The notes beneath the pieces were generated by a model, which was given only the letters and a program-made list of their open reading frames with translations, did no database searches and had not been told where the DNA came from. Shown piece by piece: positions 1-6,607 of a DNA stretch of 8,063 bases. The position numbers and the translations under genes are program-made. The first letter of the stretch is position 1. Every line of letters begins with the position of its first letter. Location of the stretch: contig DDSR01000120.1 in assembly GCA_002343455.1 (NCBI GenBank), forward strand, positions 1-8,063, given 5' to 3'. Source of the DNA: Deltaproteobacteria bacterium UBA2385. Its GTDB lineage: Bacteria > Myxococcota_A > UBA796 > UBA2385.

Positions 1-63
1 AGGGATAGGAAACATCAAGCCTCTGCTGGCGCCACCCCTGGGCGGGTCGGTCCCTCCCTGGCG

Positions 64-145
64 CCCTGGATGCCCGCGACTTGGCGCTCTGGAGTGGGTA
101 TCGCCGCCGTAGCGGGGCCCCTGGATGCCCGTAGGAAGGTGCTCT
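64..145. repeat. Two-copy imperfect direct repeat, 55-base period
   Basis: The 13-mer CCCTGGATGCCCG occurs at 64-76 and again at 119-131. Similarity resumes in register at 83-90 and 138-145 (7 of 8 identical, GGCGCTCT against GGTGCTCT), so the unit is about 27 bases with a diverged centre. No third copy is found one period to the left. Function unknown: it could be a tandem duplication relic or a protein-binding pair. Confidence 0.55.
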
Positions 146-190
146 CCTGTCGCCAGGCGCAGCTCCGCCCGCCCGTCGCTGTCCCTCGCT

Positions 191-268
191 TCAGGCGTCG
201 AGCGTCTTCGAACCATCGGCCGGGACCCAGACCTCCTTGTCCTTGAAGCGCGCCCGTCTCCAGCCCAT
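191..268 (-). CDS. Possible 25-residue minus-strand ORF or decayed N-terminal gene fragment
   Basis: Read on the minus strand, ATG at 268-266 opens a 25-codon frame ending in TGA at 193-191. It is preceded by a textbook GGAGG (277-273) four bases from the start. The peptide begins MGWRRARFKDKEVWVPADG. It is basic, has two tryptophans, and looks like the first strand pair of a soluble protein; it does not resemble the arginine/proline-rich shadow translations typical of this DNA. After the stop no frame continues recognisably. It may be a real small protein, a leader peptide, or the surviving start of a divergent gene whose remainder was lost. I do not recognise the family. The gene is divergent from the TetR gene. 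Confidence 0.3.
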   Translation of the reverse strand: MGWRRARFKDKEVWVPADGSKTLDA

Positions 269-302
269 GAGTCCTCCGGGCGGGGGGCTAATTGAAAACG
301 GC

Positions 303-336
303 GGGGGAGGCTGGGGCCTCGCCGGCCCCCTCCCCC
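303..336. terminator. Strong GC hairpin, possible terminator or leader structure
   Basis: An outer 7-bp stem, GGGGGAG (303-309) with CTCCCCC (330-336), encloses a 3-base bulge and an inner 6-bp stem, GGGGCC (313-318) with GGCCCC (324-329), around a 5-base loop. On the minus strand a TTTT run (298-295) follows shortly after, so a minus-direction terminator or attenuator ahead of the short minus-strand ORF is possible. There is no T run on the plus side. It sits just upstream of the TetR promoter and may insulate it. Confidence 0.4.
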
Positions 337-369
337 CTCGGCGAGAGTCGACGCCTGCCGGAGTGGGGC

Positions 370-398
370 TTGACGGGGAGGAGGGAGGGATTTACAAA
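370..398 (+). promoter_or_regulatory. Predicted sigma70-like promoter of the efflux operon
   Basis: TTGACG (370-375, five of six matches to the -35 consensus) lies 17 bases before TACAAA (393-398, four of six matches to the -10). The local dip in GC around 390-420 stands out in an otherwise GC-rich region. Transcription would start near 405. This matters for the start of the TetR gene: the ATG at 401 would lie at or before the transcript start, favouring the GTG at 440. Confidence 0.5.
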
Positions 399-413
399 GC
401 ATGCGTTCGCTTT
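396..413. promoter_or_regulatory. Candidate TetR operator over the -10/start region
   Basis: AAAGC (396-400) and GCTTT (409-413) form a perfect 5-base inverted repeat separated by 8 bases. TT/AA pairs at 392-393 and 416-417 extend the symmetry further out. It covers the -10 element and the predicted transcription start, where a TetR-family dimer would block polymerase. This fits autoregulation of the repressor together with the efflux genes. TetR operators vary widely, so this is a positional inference. Confidence 0.35.
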
Positions 414-439
414 CAAATGACTCGCTTCATGGAGCAACC

Positions 440-1033
440 GTGGCCCGCCAGTACGAAGATAGCGAGACCCGACGCCTGCAGGTGGCGCAGGCTGCGCTGC
501 AGGTCATCGCGACGGAGGGAGCTGGCCGCTTCACCACCCGCGCGGTGGCCAACCGGGTCGGTATCGGCGAGGGGACCCTCTTCCGCCACTTCGGCAGCAA
601 GGAGGAGATCGCCCTGGCCGCGATGACCCTGCTCGAGCAGGAGCTGGCCGCCAGCCTGGTCGAGACCGGCGACGCGATGGCCGACGTCGAGGCCTTCTTC
701 CGGCATCGAGCCGCGATGGTCGGACAGCAGTCCTCGGTCGGGCGCCTGATCTTCTCTGACGAGCTGGTCCACCTGGCCGGGGAAGCCGGCCGCGCCCGCA
801 TCGACGGCTGGCGGCGGCGCAACGTCGCCTGGCTGATCCAGCGCCTCGTCGCACTGCAGGCCCAGGGTGAGCTGCGCGCCGATGTCGACGCCCAGATGCT
901 CGCCACCATGGTGCAGGGGCTGCTGCTCACCTTCGCGATGCAGGCCTCCCTGGGTCGGGCGGGCAGTCCGGCCGAAGTCCAGGCGCGGATTGAGCTGTCC
1001 TGGTCCTCCCTCCTCCTCCTCCTCAAACCCTGA
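440..1033 (+). CDS. TetR/AcrR-family transcriptional repressor of the efflux operon
   Basis: A 197-residue DNA-binding repressor of usual TetR length. Residues about 10-57 form the TetR head, with the helix-turn-helix TTRAVANRVGIGEGTLFRHF (residues 32-51) followed by the usual GSKEEI. The remaining helices form the ligand-binding and dimer domain, which is too variable to name a ligand. I chose GTG at 440 because GGAG (431-434) sits five bases upstream and the predicted promoter starts transcription near 405. The in-frame ATG at 401, giving 210 residues, is the alternative; it has a GGAGGG 11 bases upstream and would place the start on the inverted repeat. The gene leads the operon, 50 bases before the adaptor, so it probably represses itself and the pump until substrate binds. 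The C-terminus ends in five leucines encoded by a pure CTC repeat (1010-1024). Confidence 0.9.
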   Translation: MARQYEDSETRRLQVAQAALQVIATEGAGRFTTRAVANRVGIGEGTLFRHFGSKEEIALAAMTLLEQELAASLVETGDAMADVEAFFRHRAAMVGQQSSVGRLIFSDELVHLAGEAGRARIDGWRRRNVAWLIQRLVALQAQGELRADVDAQMLATMVQGLLLTFAMQASLGRAGSPAEVQARIELSWSSLLLLLKP

Positions 1034-1050
1034 ACCCTCCGTCCCTCGGC

Positions 1051-1067
1051 GGCGCGCTCCTCGCGCC
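1051..1067 (+). terminator. Hairpin with T-rich tail between TetR and adaptor genes
   Basis: GGCGCG (1051-1056) and CGCGCC (1062-1067) make a perfect 6-bp stem with a 5-base loop, followed by TTCTTCT (1068-1074) and at once by the adaptor's ribosome-binding site GGAG (1075-1078). It could be a leaky terminator or attenuator setting the ratio of repressor to efflux genes, or an mRNA-stabilising stem. The stem is short and the T run is broken, so strong termination is unlikely. Confidence 0.35.
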
Positions 1068-1083
1068 TTCTTCTGGAGTCACG

Positions 1084-2127
1084 ATGAAAGCGAATACTCG
1101 CTTGTCACTTCTCTCCCTCGCCCTCCTGCTCGGCGCCTGCCAGGGGGATGCCCCGCCGGAGCTCAGCCGGCCGCAGGCGGTGAGAGCCGTCGCCGTGCGG
1201 GTGGGGCCCATCGTCGAGGGGCGGACCAGCCTGGGAGAGCTGCTGCCGACGCGCACGGTGCGGGTGCTGGCCCAGGTGCCCGGCACGGTAGCCGGTCTGG
1301 AGAGGGAAGAGGGGCAGGCGGACGTCCAAGGCGCGCCGCTGGTGCGCATCGCTGCGCCAGATGTGAGCGCTCGCATTACTCGGGCTGCCGCGGAGCGTTC
1401 CCGGGTCGAGGCCGAGCGTGGCTTCGCCTGCTCGCAGCGGGACGTCGATCGCACGCTGGCCGCGGCCGGGGACCTGTCGGAGACCCGGCTGGACGCCAGC
1501 GAGAAGGGCTGCGCCGCCGCCGAACATGCCCTGCAGGCCGCCCAAGCCTTCGAGCGTGAGGCCGGAGTCGCGGGCACGCGGGCGCTGGAGCGGGCCCCCT
1601 TCGACGGCGAGGTGCTGGACCACCTGGTGGACCCGGGCCAGGCCGTGATGCCAGGCACGCCGCTGCTGGTCTGGGGCAGCACTGACCGGCGCCTGCGGCT
1701 TCGCCTTCCGCAGGCGGAGGTGGCCCAGCTCGCGGTCGGCACGCGGGCCGCAACCGAGCTGGGCGGGGGCCGCGTGGTGGAGCTGGGCGCACAGGCCACC
1801 GGGCCCGCCCGCCTGGTCGAGGTGTGGGTGGCCCTGGACGCGCCGCCAGTGGCCGCTCCGGCCGGGAGCACCTGGGAGGTGACCCTGGTACAACAGGAGC
1901 GGTCCGACGCGACGGCGGTGCCCGAGGGGGCCATCGGAATGGACGAGGGCGGCGCCTACGTGCTGCTGGTGGAGGCCGACCGGGTACGCCGCCGGGGGGT
2001 GGAGACCGGGCCGCGGGCCGAAGGCTGGGTCGCCGTGGAGCCGGCGCTGCCCGCAGGCGCCCTGGTGGTCGAAGGTGCGCTGGCCGCCCTGGACCTGGAC
2101 CGCCCGGTCCTGGCGGTGACGCCATGA
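1084..2127 (+). CDS. RND efflux periplasmic adaptor (membrane fusion protein), lipoprotein
   Basis: A 347-residue adaptor that would bridge the inner-membrane RND pump and the outer-membrane channel. Residues 1-18 are a lipoprotein signal peptide ending in the lipobox LGAC, with lipidation at Cys19. Residues about 58-92 and 170-198 are the two halves of the lipoyl/biotinyl-like domain (VPGTVAGLEREEGQ and APFDGEVLDHLVDPGQAV). Between them lies an alpha-hairpin (about 94-160) with the tip near AAGDLSETRLD. Beta-barrel and membrane-proximal domains follow to the end. C116 and C143 sit equidistant from the hairpin turn and could cross-link the two helices. The start is ATG with GGAG five bases upstream. 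The stop overlaps the next gene's start as ATGA (2124-2127), indicating coupled translation with the pump. The substrate class cannot be read from the adaptor. Confidence 0.93.
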   Translation: MKANTRLSLLSLALLLGACQGDAPPELSRPQAVRAVAVRVGPIVEGRTSLGELLPTRTVRVLAQVPGTVAGLEREEGQADVQGAPLVRIAAPDVSARITRAAAERSRVEAERGFACSQRDVDRTLAAAGDLSETRLDASEKGCAAAEHALQAAQAFEREAGVAGTRALERAPFDGEVLDHLVDPGQAVMPGTPLLVWGSTDRRLRLRLPQAEVAQLAVGTRAATELGGGRVVELGAQATGPARLVEVWVALDAPPVAAPAGSTWEVTLVQQERSDATAVPEGAIGMDEGGAYVLLVEADRVRRRGVETGPRAEGWVAVEPALPAGALVVEGALAALDLDRPVLAVTP

Positions 2128-5100
2128 GCTTCACCGCGCTCATCTTGCGCAACCGCCACGCCGTCTGGGCCCTGGTAGTCGGCGTGGTGATCGTCGGCCT
2201 GGTCGCCTACCAGCGCATCCCCGTGCGCCTGTTCCCAGAGACGGCGCCGCCCATGGTCAACGTGGTCACCACCTGGCCCGGCGCAGCAGCGGCCGACGTG
2301 GACCAGGACCTGACCGAGGTGCTGGCCACCGAGCTGGCCTCCCTGGCGGGGGTGGCCAGCACGCGGGCCACCTCGCAGGACAACCTCTCGCGCATCACCG
2401 TCGAGTTCCAGTACGACACGGACGTGCGGATGGCGGCGGTAGACGTGCAGAACGCCGTGGCCCGCATCGGCGCCGACCTGCCGGAGGGCGCCGAGCCCCC
2501 GCGCGTGCTGACCTTCAGCACCGCCGACCGCCCGGTCTACACGGTCGGCGTGATTGCCGCCGACCTGCGCCAGGCCCGGGTGTGGGCCGAAGACGTGATC
2601 GCGCCGCGCCTGCAGGCCGTCGATGGCGTTGCGGCCGTCGATGTCTTCGGCGGGCATGTCCCGACGGTGCTCGTCGACGTCGACCCGGCGCGCGCCGAGG
2701 CCCATCGCCTTCCGCTGGCCCGGATCGCCGCAGCCGTCGAAGCTTCCAACATGTCCTCGCCCGCCGGACGCCTGCGAGGCCCCCAAGGGGAGACCATGCT
2801 CCGCGTGGACCAGCGTCGCGACCGCGTAGGGGCGCTGGAGGGCATCGTGCTCGCCACTACCGACGGCGGCCAGGTGCGACTGGGAGAGCTGGCCACCATC
2901 ACGCGGGGAGCCACCCCCGACGACGCCTGGTTCGCCATCGACGGGAAACGGGCCATCGCCGTCCAGGTCTACCGGGCCGAGGACGCCAACACGGTGGCGG
3001 TCGTGCGGCAGGCCGCGCAGGTGGTGGCCGCGCTGGAGGCGGAGCTCCCCGGCGTGACCCTGCTGCCGGGCGAGGAGAGCGCCAGCTTCACCGAGCTGTC
3101 GGTGGACAACCTGCTGTCGAACGTGTGGCAGGCGCTGGCCCTGGCGGCCGCTATCCTCTTCCTGTTCTTGGGGCGGGCGCGGGCAGCAGCCGTCACCGCC
3201 TTCACCATGCCGCTGTCCTTCGGCCTGACCTTCGGGGCGATGTGGGGCCTGGGCATCGAGTTCAACATGGTGACGCTGTCGGCCGTGATCCTGGCCGTCG
3301 GCATGGTCGTGGACGCCTCGGTCGTAGTGCTGGAGAACATCGTCCGCCTGCACGACGAAGGGCGCAGCGACGAAGAGTCGGCCCGCCAGGGAACCGACGA
3401 GGTGCTGATGCCCGTGCTGGCGGGCACGGCGACGACCCTGGTCGTGTTGATCCCCCTGATGAGCTTGCCCGGCTTCGTAGGCAAGACCTTCGGCCCCCTG
3501 GCCGCCACCTTGCTGCTGGCCTTCGGCTCCTCGGTGATCGTCGCCCTGGTCCTGGTGCCGATCCTCAGCCTGCACATCCACGGAGGCGGGCGGTTCGAGG
3601 CCCTCGCCGCCGGGCTGACGCGGCCCTACCAGGTCCTGATGGACCGGGTGCAAGGGGGCTATGTCACCCTGCTCGGCCTGGGCCTGCGTCACCGCGCCCT
3701 GGCCCTGGGCCTGGCGCTGCTGAGCTTCGGCGCGGGCCTGGCGGGACTACGGGCCGCGGGCATGAACCTGCTGCCGCGAATGGACGGCGGCGCCTTCACG
3801 GTCGCCATCGAGACCCGGTCCGGGTCCTCCCTGGACCAGACGGTCGAGGTCGTACGCCAGGTGCAGGCAGTGCTGGACCAGCAGCCCGAGGTGACCCTGG
3901 TCCAGGCGCAGGTCGGCTTCGAGCCCGGCATGACCTTCGCGGGCGGCAGCGGTGTGATGGGCCCGACCCAGGCCCTGCTCAGCGTGACCCTCACGCCGAG
4001 GACCGAGCGGGAGCGGGATCTGTGGGCCATCCAGGACGTGGTGCGCGCGAGCGTCGATCGCGTCCCCGGCGTCGCCAACGTCGTGGTCAAGGCGGTGGGC
4101 AACACCGCGAAGCCCGACACCGCTGCCCCGGTCGTCGCGCGGCTGAGCGGGCCCGACCCGCTGGTGCTCGACCACCTGGGCGACCAGGTCCAGGCCACGC
4201 TGGCCACAGTGGACGGCGTCGTACAGCCCAGCCGCGCCTGGCGGCGGGACCTGTCGCGGGTGCTGCTCCGCGTGGACGAGCGGCGGGCCGCCGCCCTGGG
4301 TCAGACCCCACAGGCGCTCGCCCGGCAGCTCGCCCTGGGCAGCGAGGGCCTGGAGGTCGGCACCTTCCGCCCGCCCCTGGGCGAGGGGGAGCCGGTGCTG
4401 GTCCGCTACCAGGCGGAGCCGGGCATCGAGGCGCGGCTGGGCTGGCCGCTAGCGCTGGCGGACGGAGAGGTGGCGCCGATGCGCGCGGTGATGCGCGCCG
4501 AGCGCAGTGTGGAGCAGGGGCTGTTCAGCAGCCAGGATCTGTCGCCGACGCTGGAGATCCTGGCCGAAGTCGACGAGCGACCGCTGAGCTTCGTGACCGC
4601 CGACGCCGAGCGGGCCCTGGCCGGTCTGTCCATCCCGCTAGGCTACCGCCTCGAGATGCAGGGGGAGAACGCCGACCTGGTCGAGTCCCGCGAAGCGATC
4701 CTCGGTGCCCTGGCCATCAGCGTAGTGGCGGTCTACCTGCTGCTGGTCGCCCAGTTCCGGTCCTGGATCCACCCGATCACCGTGATGATGGCGATCCCCT
4801 TGAGCCTGGTCGGCGTCTCAGCCGCCCTGGCCATCACCGGCAAGCCCGTGTCCATGCCCGTGATGGTCGGCTTGGTGCTGCTGGTCGGCACGGTGGTGAA
4901 CAATTCGATCCTGCTGGTGGACCTGACCCGCAGCCTGCGAGAGCAGGGCCACGACCGTCAGCAGGCGCTGCGGCAGGCCGTGGGCCAGCGCTTTCGCCCG
5001 ATCATGATGACCTCGATGTCCACGGTGGTGGGGATGCTGCCGCTGGCGCTGGAGCTGGCGCTCGGCGCAGAGCGCTTCTCGCCCCTGGCCATCGCGGTCA

Positions 5101-6518
5101 TCGGCGGCCTGTCGGCCTCTACGATGCTGACGCTGGTCGTGATCCCGGTCCTGTACGACGTGCTCGACGGGCTGCGCCTGCCCTGGAGCCGCTCGGCGGC
5201 CGTCGGCCTGGCGACCGTGCTGCTCGCCCTGGTGCTGCCGGGCACGGCGCAGGCTCAGGTCGCCCGCCTGGAAGACGCCTGGAGAGCCGTCCAAGCCCAC
5301 CCCTCGGCGGTCGCCAGCGAAGAGCGGGTCGAGGCGGCGCAGGCTCGCGCCACCGCGGCCATGAGCCGGCTGCTTCCGCAGGCCGAGCTGAGCGCCCGCG
5401 CCACCTGGCGCGATCCCTTCGAGCCGGCCGTGCTGTCTCTGCCCATCACGCTGCCCGACGGCAGCAGCCCCGATCCCATCGTGCTCGGAGAGGGGTGGGA
5501 CAAGCAGCAGGCGCTCGGCGCGACCGTCAGCCAGCCGCTGTTCACCGGCGGGGCCCTGTTGCAGGGCCGCGTAGCGGCGAAGCGACAGGCCGAGGCCGCG
5601 CGGGCCGGTGCGCAGCGCTCGCAGGCCGAGCTCTGGCGCGCCCTGGTCGGCGGCTGGCATGGGCTGGCCGTGGCGGAAGAGGCCGAGGCGCTCCAAGCCG
5701 AGCTGGTCGAGGCCACCGGCGCGCGCCTGGCCGCTCTGCAGCGGCTTCAGGCGGGAGGGCGCGCTGTAGAGGCCGAGGTCGCCACGGTGGCCCTGCGCCA
5801 GGCGGAGGCGCGTCTGCGCCTGGCTGAGGCCCAAGCCACGCGGCTGGACGCGCAGCTTGCGCTGGAAGCCCTGGTCGGTGAATCCGTGCGGCCCGCCCCG
5901 GCCCGGGACCCCGCGCGGGGCCTGGTGGTCCTGGCGCGCCAGGGGCTGGCCCGATCGCTGCCCGAAGGCGTCGATCCCGTCGTGACCGAGGCCCAGGCGC
6001 TGGCCGGGGCGGCGCGTGCGCGCGGCCGGGCCCAGGGCGGCAGCCTGCTGCCCTCGGTCGCCGCCCGCTTCCACGCCAGCTACGCCAACCCCGACCTGAC
6101 GGAGTTCCCCGTGCGCGCGGAGTGGGGCAGCTACTGGGACGCGTCGGTCATCGCGACCTGGACCCTGGACGGAGGGCTGCGCTGGAGCGAGGCGCGCGCC
6201 GCGCGAATGGACGCCGCCGCCGCCGAGCACGGGGCCCAGGCCTTGGCCCTTCGCGCGGGCGTGGACCGGGCCCAGGCCGAGCGCCGCCTCGCCCTGTCCG
6301 GGGTCCAGCTCGACCTCGCCGCCGATCGGGTCCGCCTGGCTGAGCGTGCCGTCCTCGCCGCCGACACCGCCCTGCAGGTCGGCAGCGGCACCTCCCTCGA
6401 CCTGCTGGATCGGCAGATCGAGCAGACTCAAGCCCGCCTGGCCGAGCTGCGCGTCGCCTTCGACACCCTGGTCGCCATCGAGGCGGCCCGGGCCACCACC
6501 GGGGCCTACGGGCCCTGA
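2124..6518 (+). CDS. RND efflux pump fused to a TolC-family outer-membrane channel
   Basis: One uninterrupted 1464-residue frame. Residues 1 to about 1015 are a full RND permease: TM1 at about 9-29, a periplasmic loop, TM2-6, TM7 at about 525-545, a second periplasmic loop, TM8 from about 859, and TM12 ending near 1012. TM4 carries GMVVDASVVVLENI (D397, E404); TM10 carries VGTVVNNSILLVD (N926, N927); R956 and T963 in RFRPIMMT match AcrB R971 and T978. The AcrB D408 and K940 positions are A398 and N926. The extra TM4 Asp of metal pumps (CzcA D402) is absent, so an organic-substrate pump is more likely than a metal pump. Residues about 1018-1044 look like a signal peptide ending A-Q-A. Residues 1045-1464 are a full-length TolC-type channel with two strand/helix repeats: PLFTGG at 1138-1143, WTLDGG at 1346-1351, and the C-terminal GSGTSLDLLDRQ helix. 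The start at 2124 gives the normal RND N-terminus MSFTALILRNRHAVW and overlaps the adaptor stop. An open frame extends 100 codons further upstream but only inside the adaptor gene. Confidence 0.93.
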   Translation: MSFTALILRNRHAVWALVVGVVIVGLVAYQRIPVRLFPETAPPMVNVVTTWPGAAAADVDQDLTEVLATELASLAGVASTRATSQDNLSRITVEFQYDTDVRMAAVDVQNAVARIGADLPEGAEPPRVLTFSTADRPVYTVGVIAADLRQARVWAEDVIAPRLQAVDGVAAVDVFGGHVPTVLVDVDPARAEAHRLPLARIAAAVEASNMSSPAGRLRGPQGETMLRVDQRRDRVGALEGIVLATTDGGQVRLGELATITRGATPDDAWFAIDGKRAIAVQVYRAEDANTVAVVRQAAQVVAALEAELPGVTLLPGEESASFTELSVDNLLSNVWQALALAAAILFLFLGRARAAAVTAFTMPLSFGLTFGAMWGLGIEFNMVTLSAVILAVGMVVDASVVVLENIVRLHDEGRSDEESARQGTDEVLMPVLAGTATTLVVLIPLMSLPGFVGKTFGPLAATLLLAFGSSVIVALVLVPILSLHIHGGGRFEALAAGLTRPYQVLMDRVQGGYVTLLGLGLRHRALALGLALLSFGAGLAGLRAAGMNLLPRMDGGAFTVAIETRSGSSLDQTVEVVRQVQAVLDQQPEVTLVQAQVGFEPGMTFAGGSGVMGPTQALLSVTLTPRTERERDLWAIQDVVRASVDRVPGVANVVVKAVGNTAKPDTAAPVVARLSGPDPLVLDHLGDQVQATLATVDGVVQPSRAWRRDLSRVLLRVDERRAAALGQTPQALARQLALGSEGLEVGTFRPPLGEGEPVLVRYQAEPGIEARLGWPLALADGEVAPMRAVMRAERSVEQGLFSSQDLSPTLEILAEVDERPLSFVTADAERALAGLSIPLGYRLEMQGENADLVESREAILGALAISVVAVYLLLVAQFRSWIHPITVMMAIPLSLVGVSAALAITGKPVSMPVMVGLVLLVGTVVNNSILLVDLTRSLREQGHDRQQALRQAVGQRFRPIMMTSMSTVVGMLPLALELALGAERFSPLAIAVIGGLSASTMLTLVVIPVLYDVLDGLRLPWSRSAAVGLATVLLALVLPGTAQAQVARLEDAWRAVQAHPSAVASEERVEAAQARATAAMSRLLPQAELSARATWRDPFEPAVLSLPITLPDGSSPDPIVLGEGWDKQQALGATVSQPLFTGGALLQGRVAAKRQAEAARAGAQRSQAELWRALVGGWHGLAVAEEAEALQAELVEATGARLAALQRLQAGGRAVEAEVATVALRQAEARLRLAEAQATRLDAQLALEALVGESVRPAPARDPARGLVVLARQGLARSLPEGVDPVVTEAQALAGAARARGRAQGGSLLPSVAARFHASYANPDLTEFPVRAEWGSYWDASVIATWTLDGGLRWSEARAARMDAAAAEHGAQALALRAGVDRAQAERRLALSGVQLDLAADRVRLAERAVLAADTALQVGSGTSLDLLDRQIEQTQARLAELRVAFDTLVAIEAARATTGAYGP
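5175..5255 (+). other. Internal signal-peptide-like linker between pump and channel domains
   Basis: Codons 1018-1044 of the fusion encode two arginines (R1018, R1023), a hydrophobic core (about 1025-1038, AAVGLATVLLALVL) and PGTAQA followed by Q1045. These are the n-, h- and c-regions of a signal peptidase I substrate with A1042 and A1044 at -3 and -1. RND pumps end in the cytoplasm after 12 helices, so this segment would be correctly oriented as a 13th, cleavable helix that exports the channel domain. An in-frame GTG at 5160 exists but has no ribosome-binding site in front of it, so separate translation is less likely. Confidence 0.7.
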
Positions 6519-6527
6519 CGCCCCTCA

Positions 6528-6546
6528 GGCCGCGCTCGACGCGGCC
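6528..6546 (+). terminator. Perfect 7-bp hairpin after the efflux operon
   Basis: GGCCGCG (6528-6534) and CGCGGCC (6540-6546) pair perfectly around a 5-base loop, beginning ten bases after the stop codon of the pump/channel gene. No T run follows. It is well placed to end the efflux transcript or to protect its 3' end, and would separate it from the unrelated genes to the right. Confidence 0.45.
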
Positions 6547-6607
6547 CGAGCATTCACCCAGCGACCTGGAAGGGCAGCCCCGTCGACTCGCTGAATTCGT
6601 AGAGGCT

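Larger units (their letters stand above)
1..369. other. Left intergenic region without a recognised full-length gene
   Basis: No reading frame here has both a plausible start and a recognisable protein family on either strand. The longer open frames are the stop-poor, arginine/proline-rich kind expected by chance at this GC content. The region holds a two-copy direct repeat, a short minus-strand reading frame with a good ribosome-binding site, and a strong GC hairpin, each listed separately. It could be the upstream region of the efflux operon joined to a decayed divergent gene. No tRNA-like fold or insertion-sequence end was seen. Confidence 0.5.

Noticed and set aside
237..626. A 129-codon + frame starting in the left intergenic region
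   Set aside because: Crosses the promoter and the TetR gene in another frame and becomes arginine-rich; no ribosome-binding site or family.
1010..1024. (CTC)5 repeat at the end of the TetR gene as a phase-variation tract
   Set aside because: Trinucleotide slippage would only add or remove leucines at the extreme C-terminus and would not shift the frame; effect likely minor.
1824..2123. A 100-codon upstream extension of the pump frame
   Set aside because: It lies inside the adaptor gene, is Gly/Arg-rich, and the normal RND N-terminus with an ATGA overlap starts at 2124.
1956..3692. A 578-codon minus-strand open frame opposite adaptor and pump
   Set aside because: Low-complexity His/Gln/Gly/Asp composition typical of antisense GC-rich frames; no family resemblance.
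5160..5162. In-frame GTG as an independent start for the TolC-type channel
   Set aside because: No Shine-Dalgarno-like sequence precedes it and the frame runs through from the pump. Kept only as an alternative explanation.
2582..5827. A 1081-codon open frame on the + strand overlapping the pump gene
   Set aside because: It translates to arginine/proline/glycine-rich sequence without domains, and lies wholly inside the RND/TolC frame. It is a GC-driven shadow.
4818..6431. A 537-codon minus-strand open frame opposite the pump and channel
   Set aside because: Rich in Gln, Gly, His and Arg with no motif or membrane segment; antisense shadow of a real gene.
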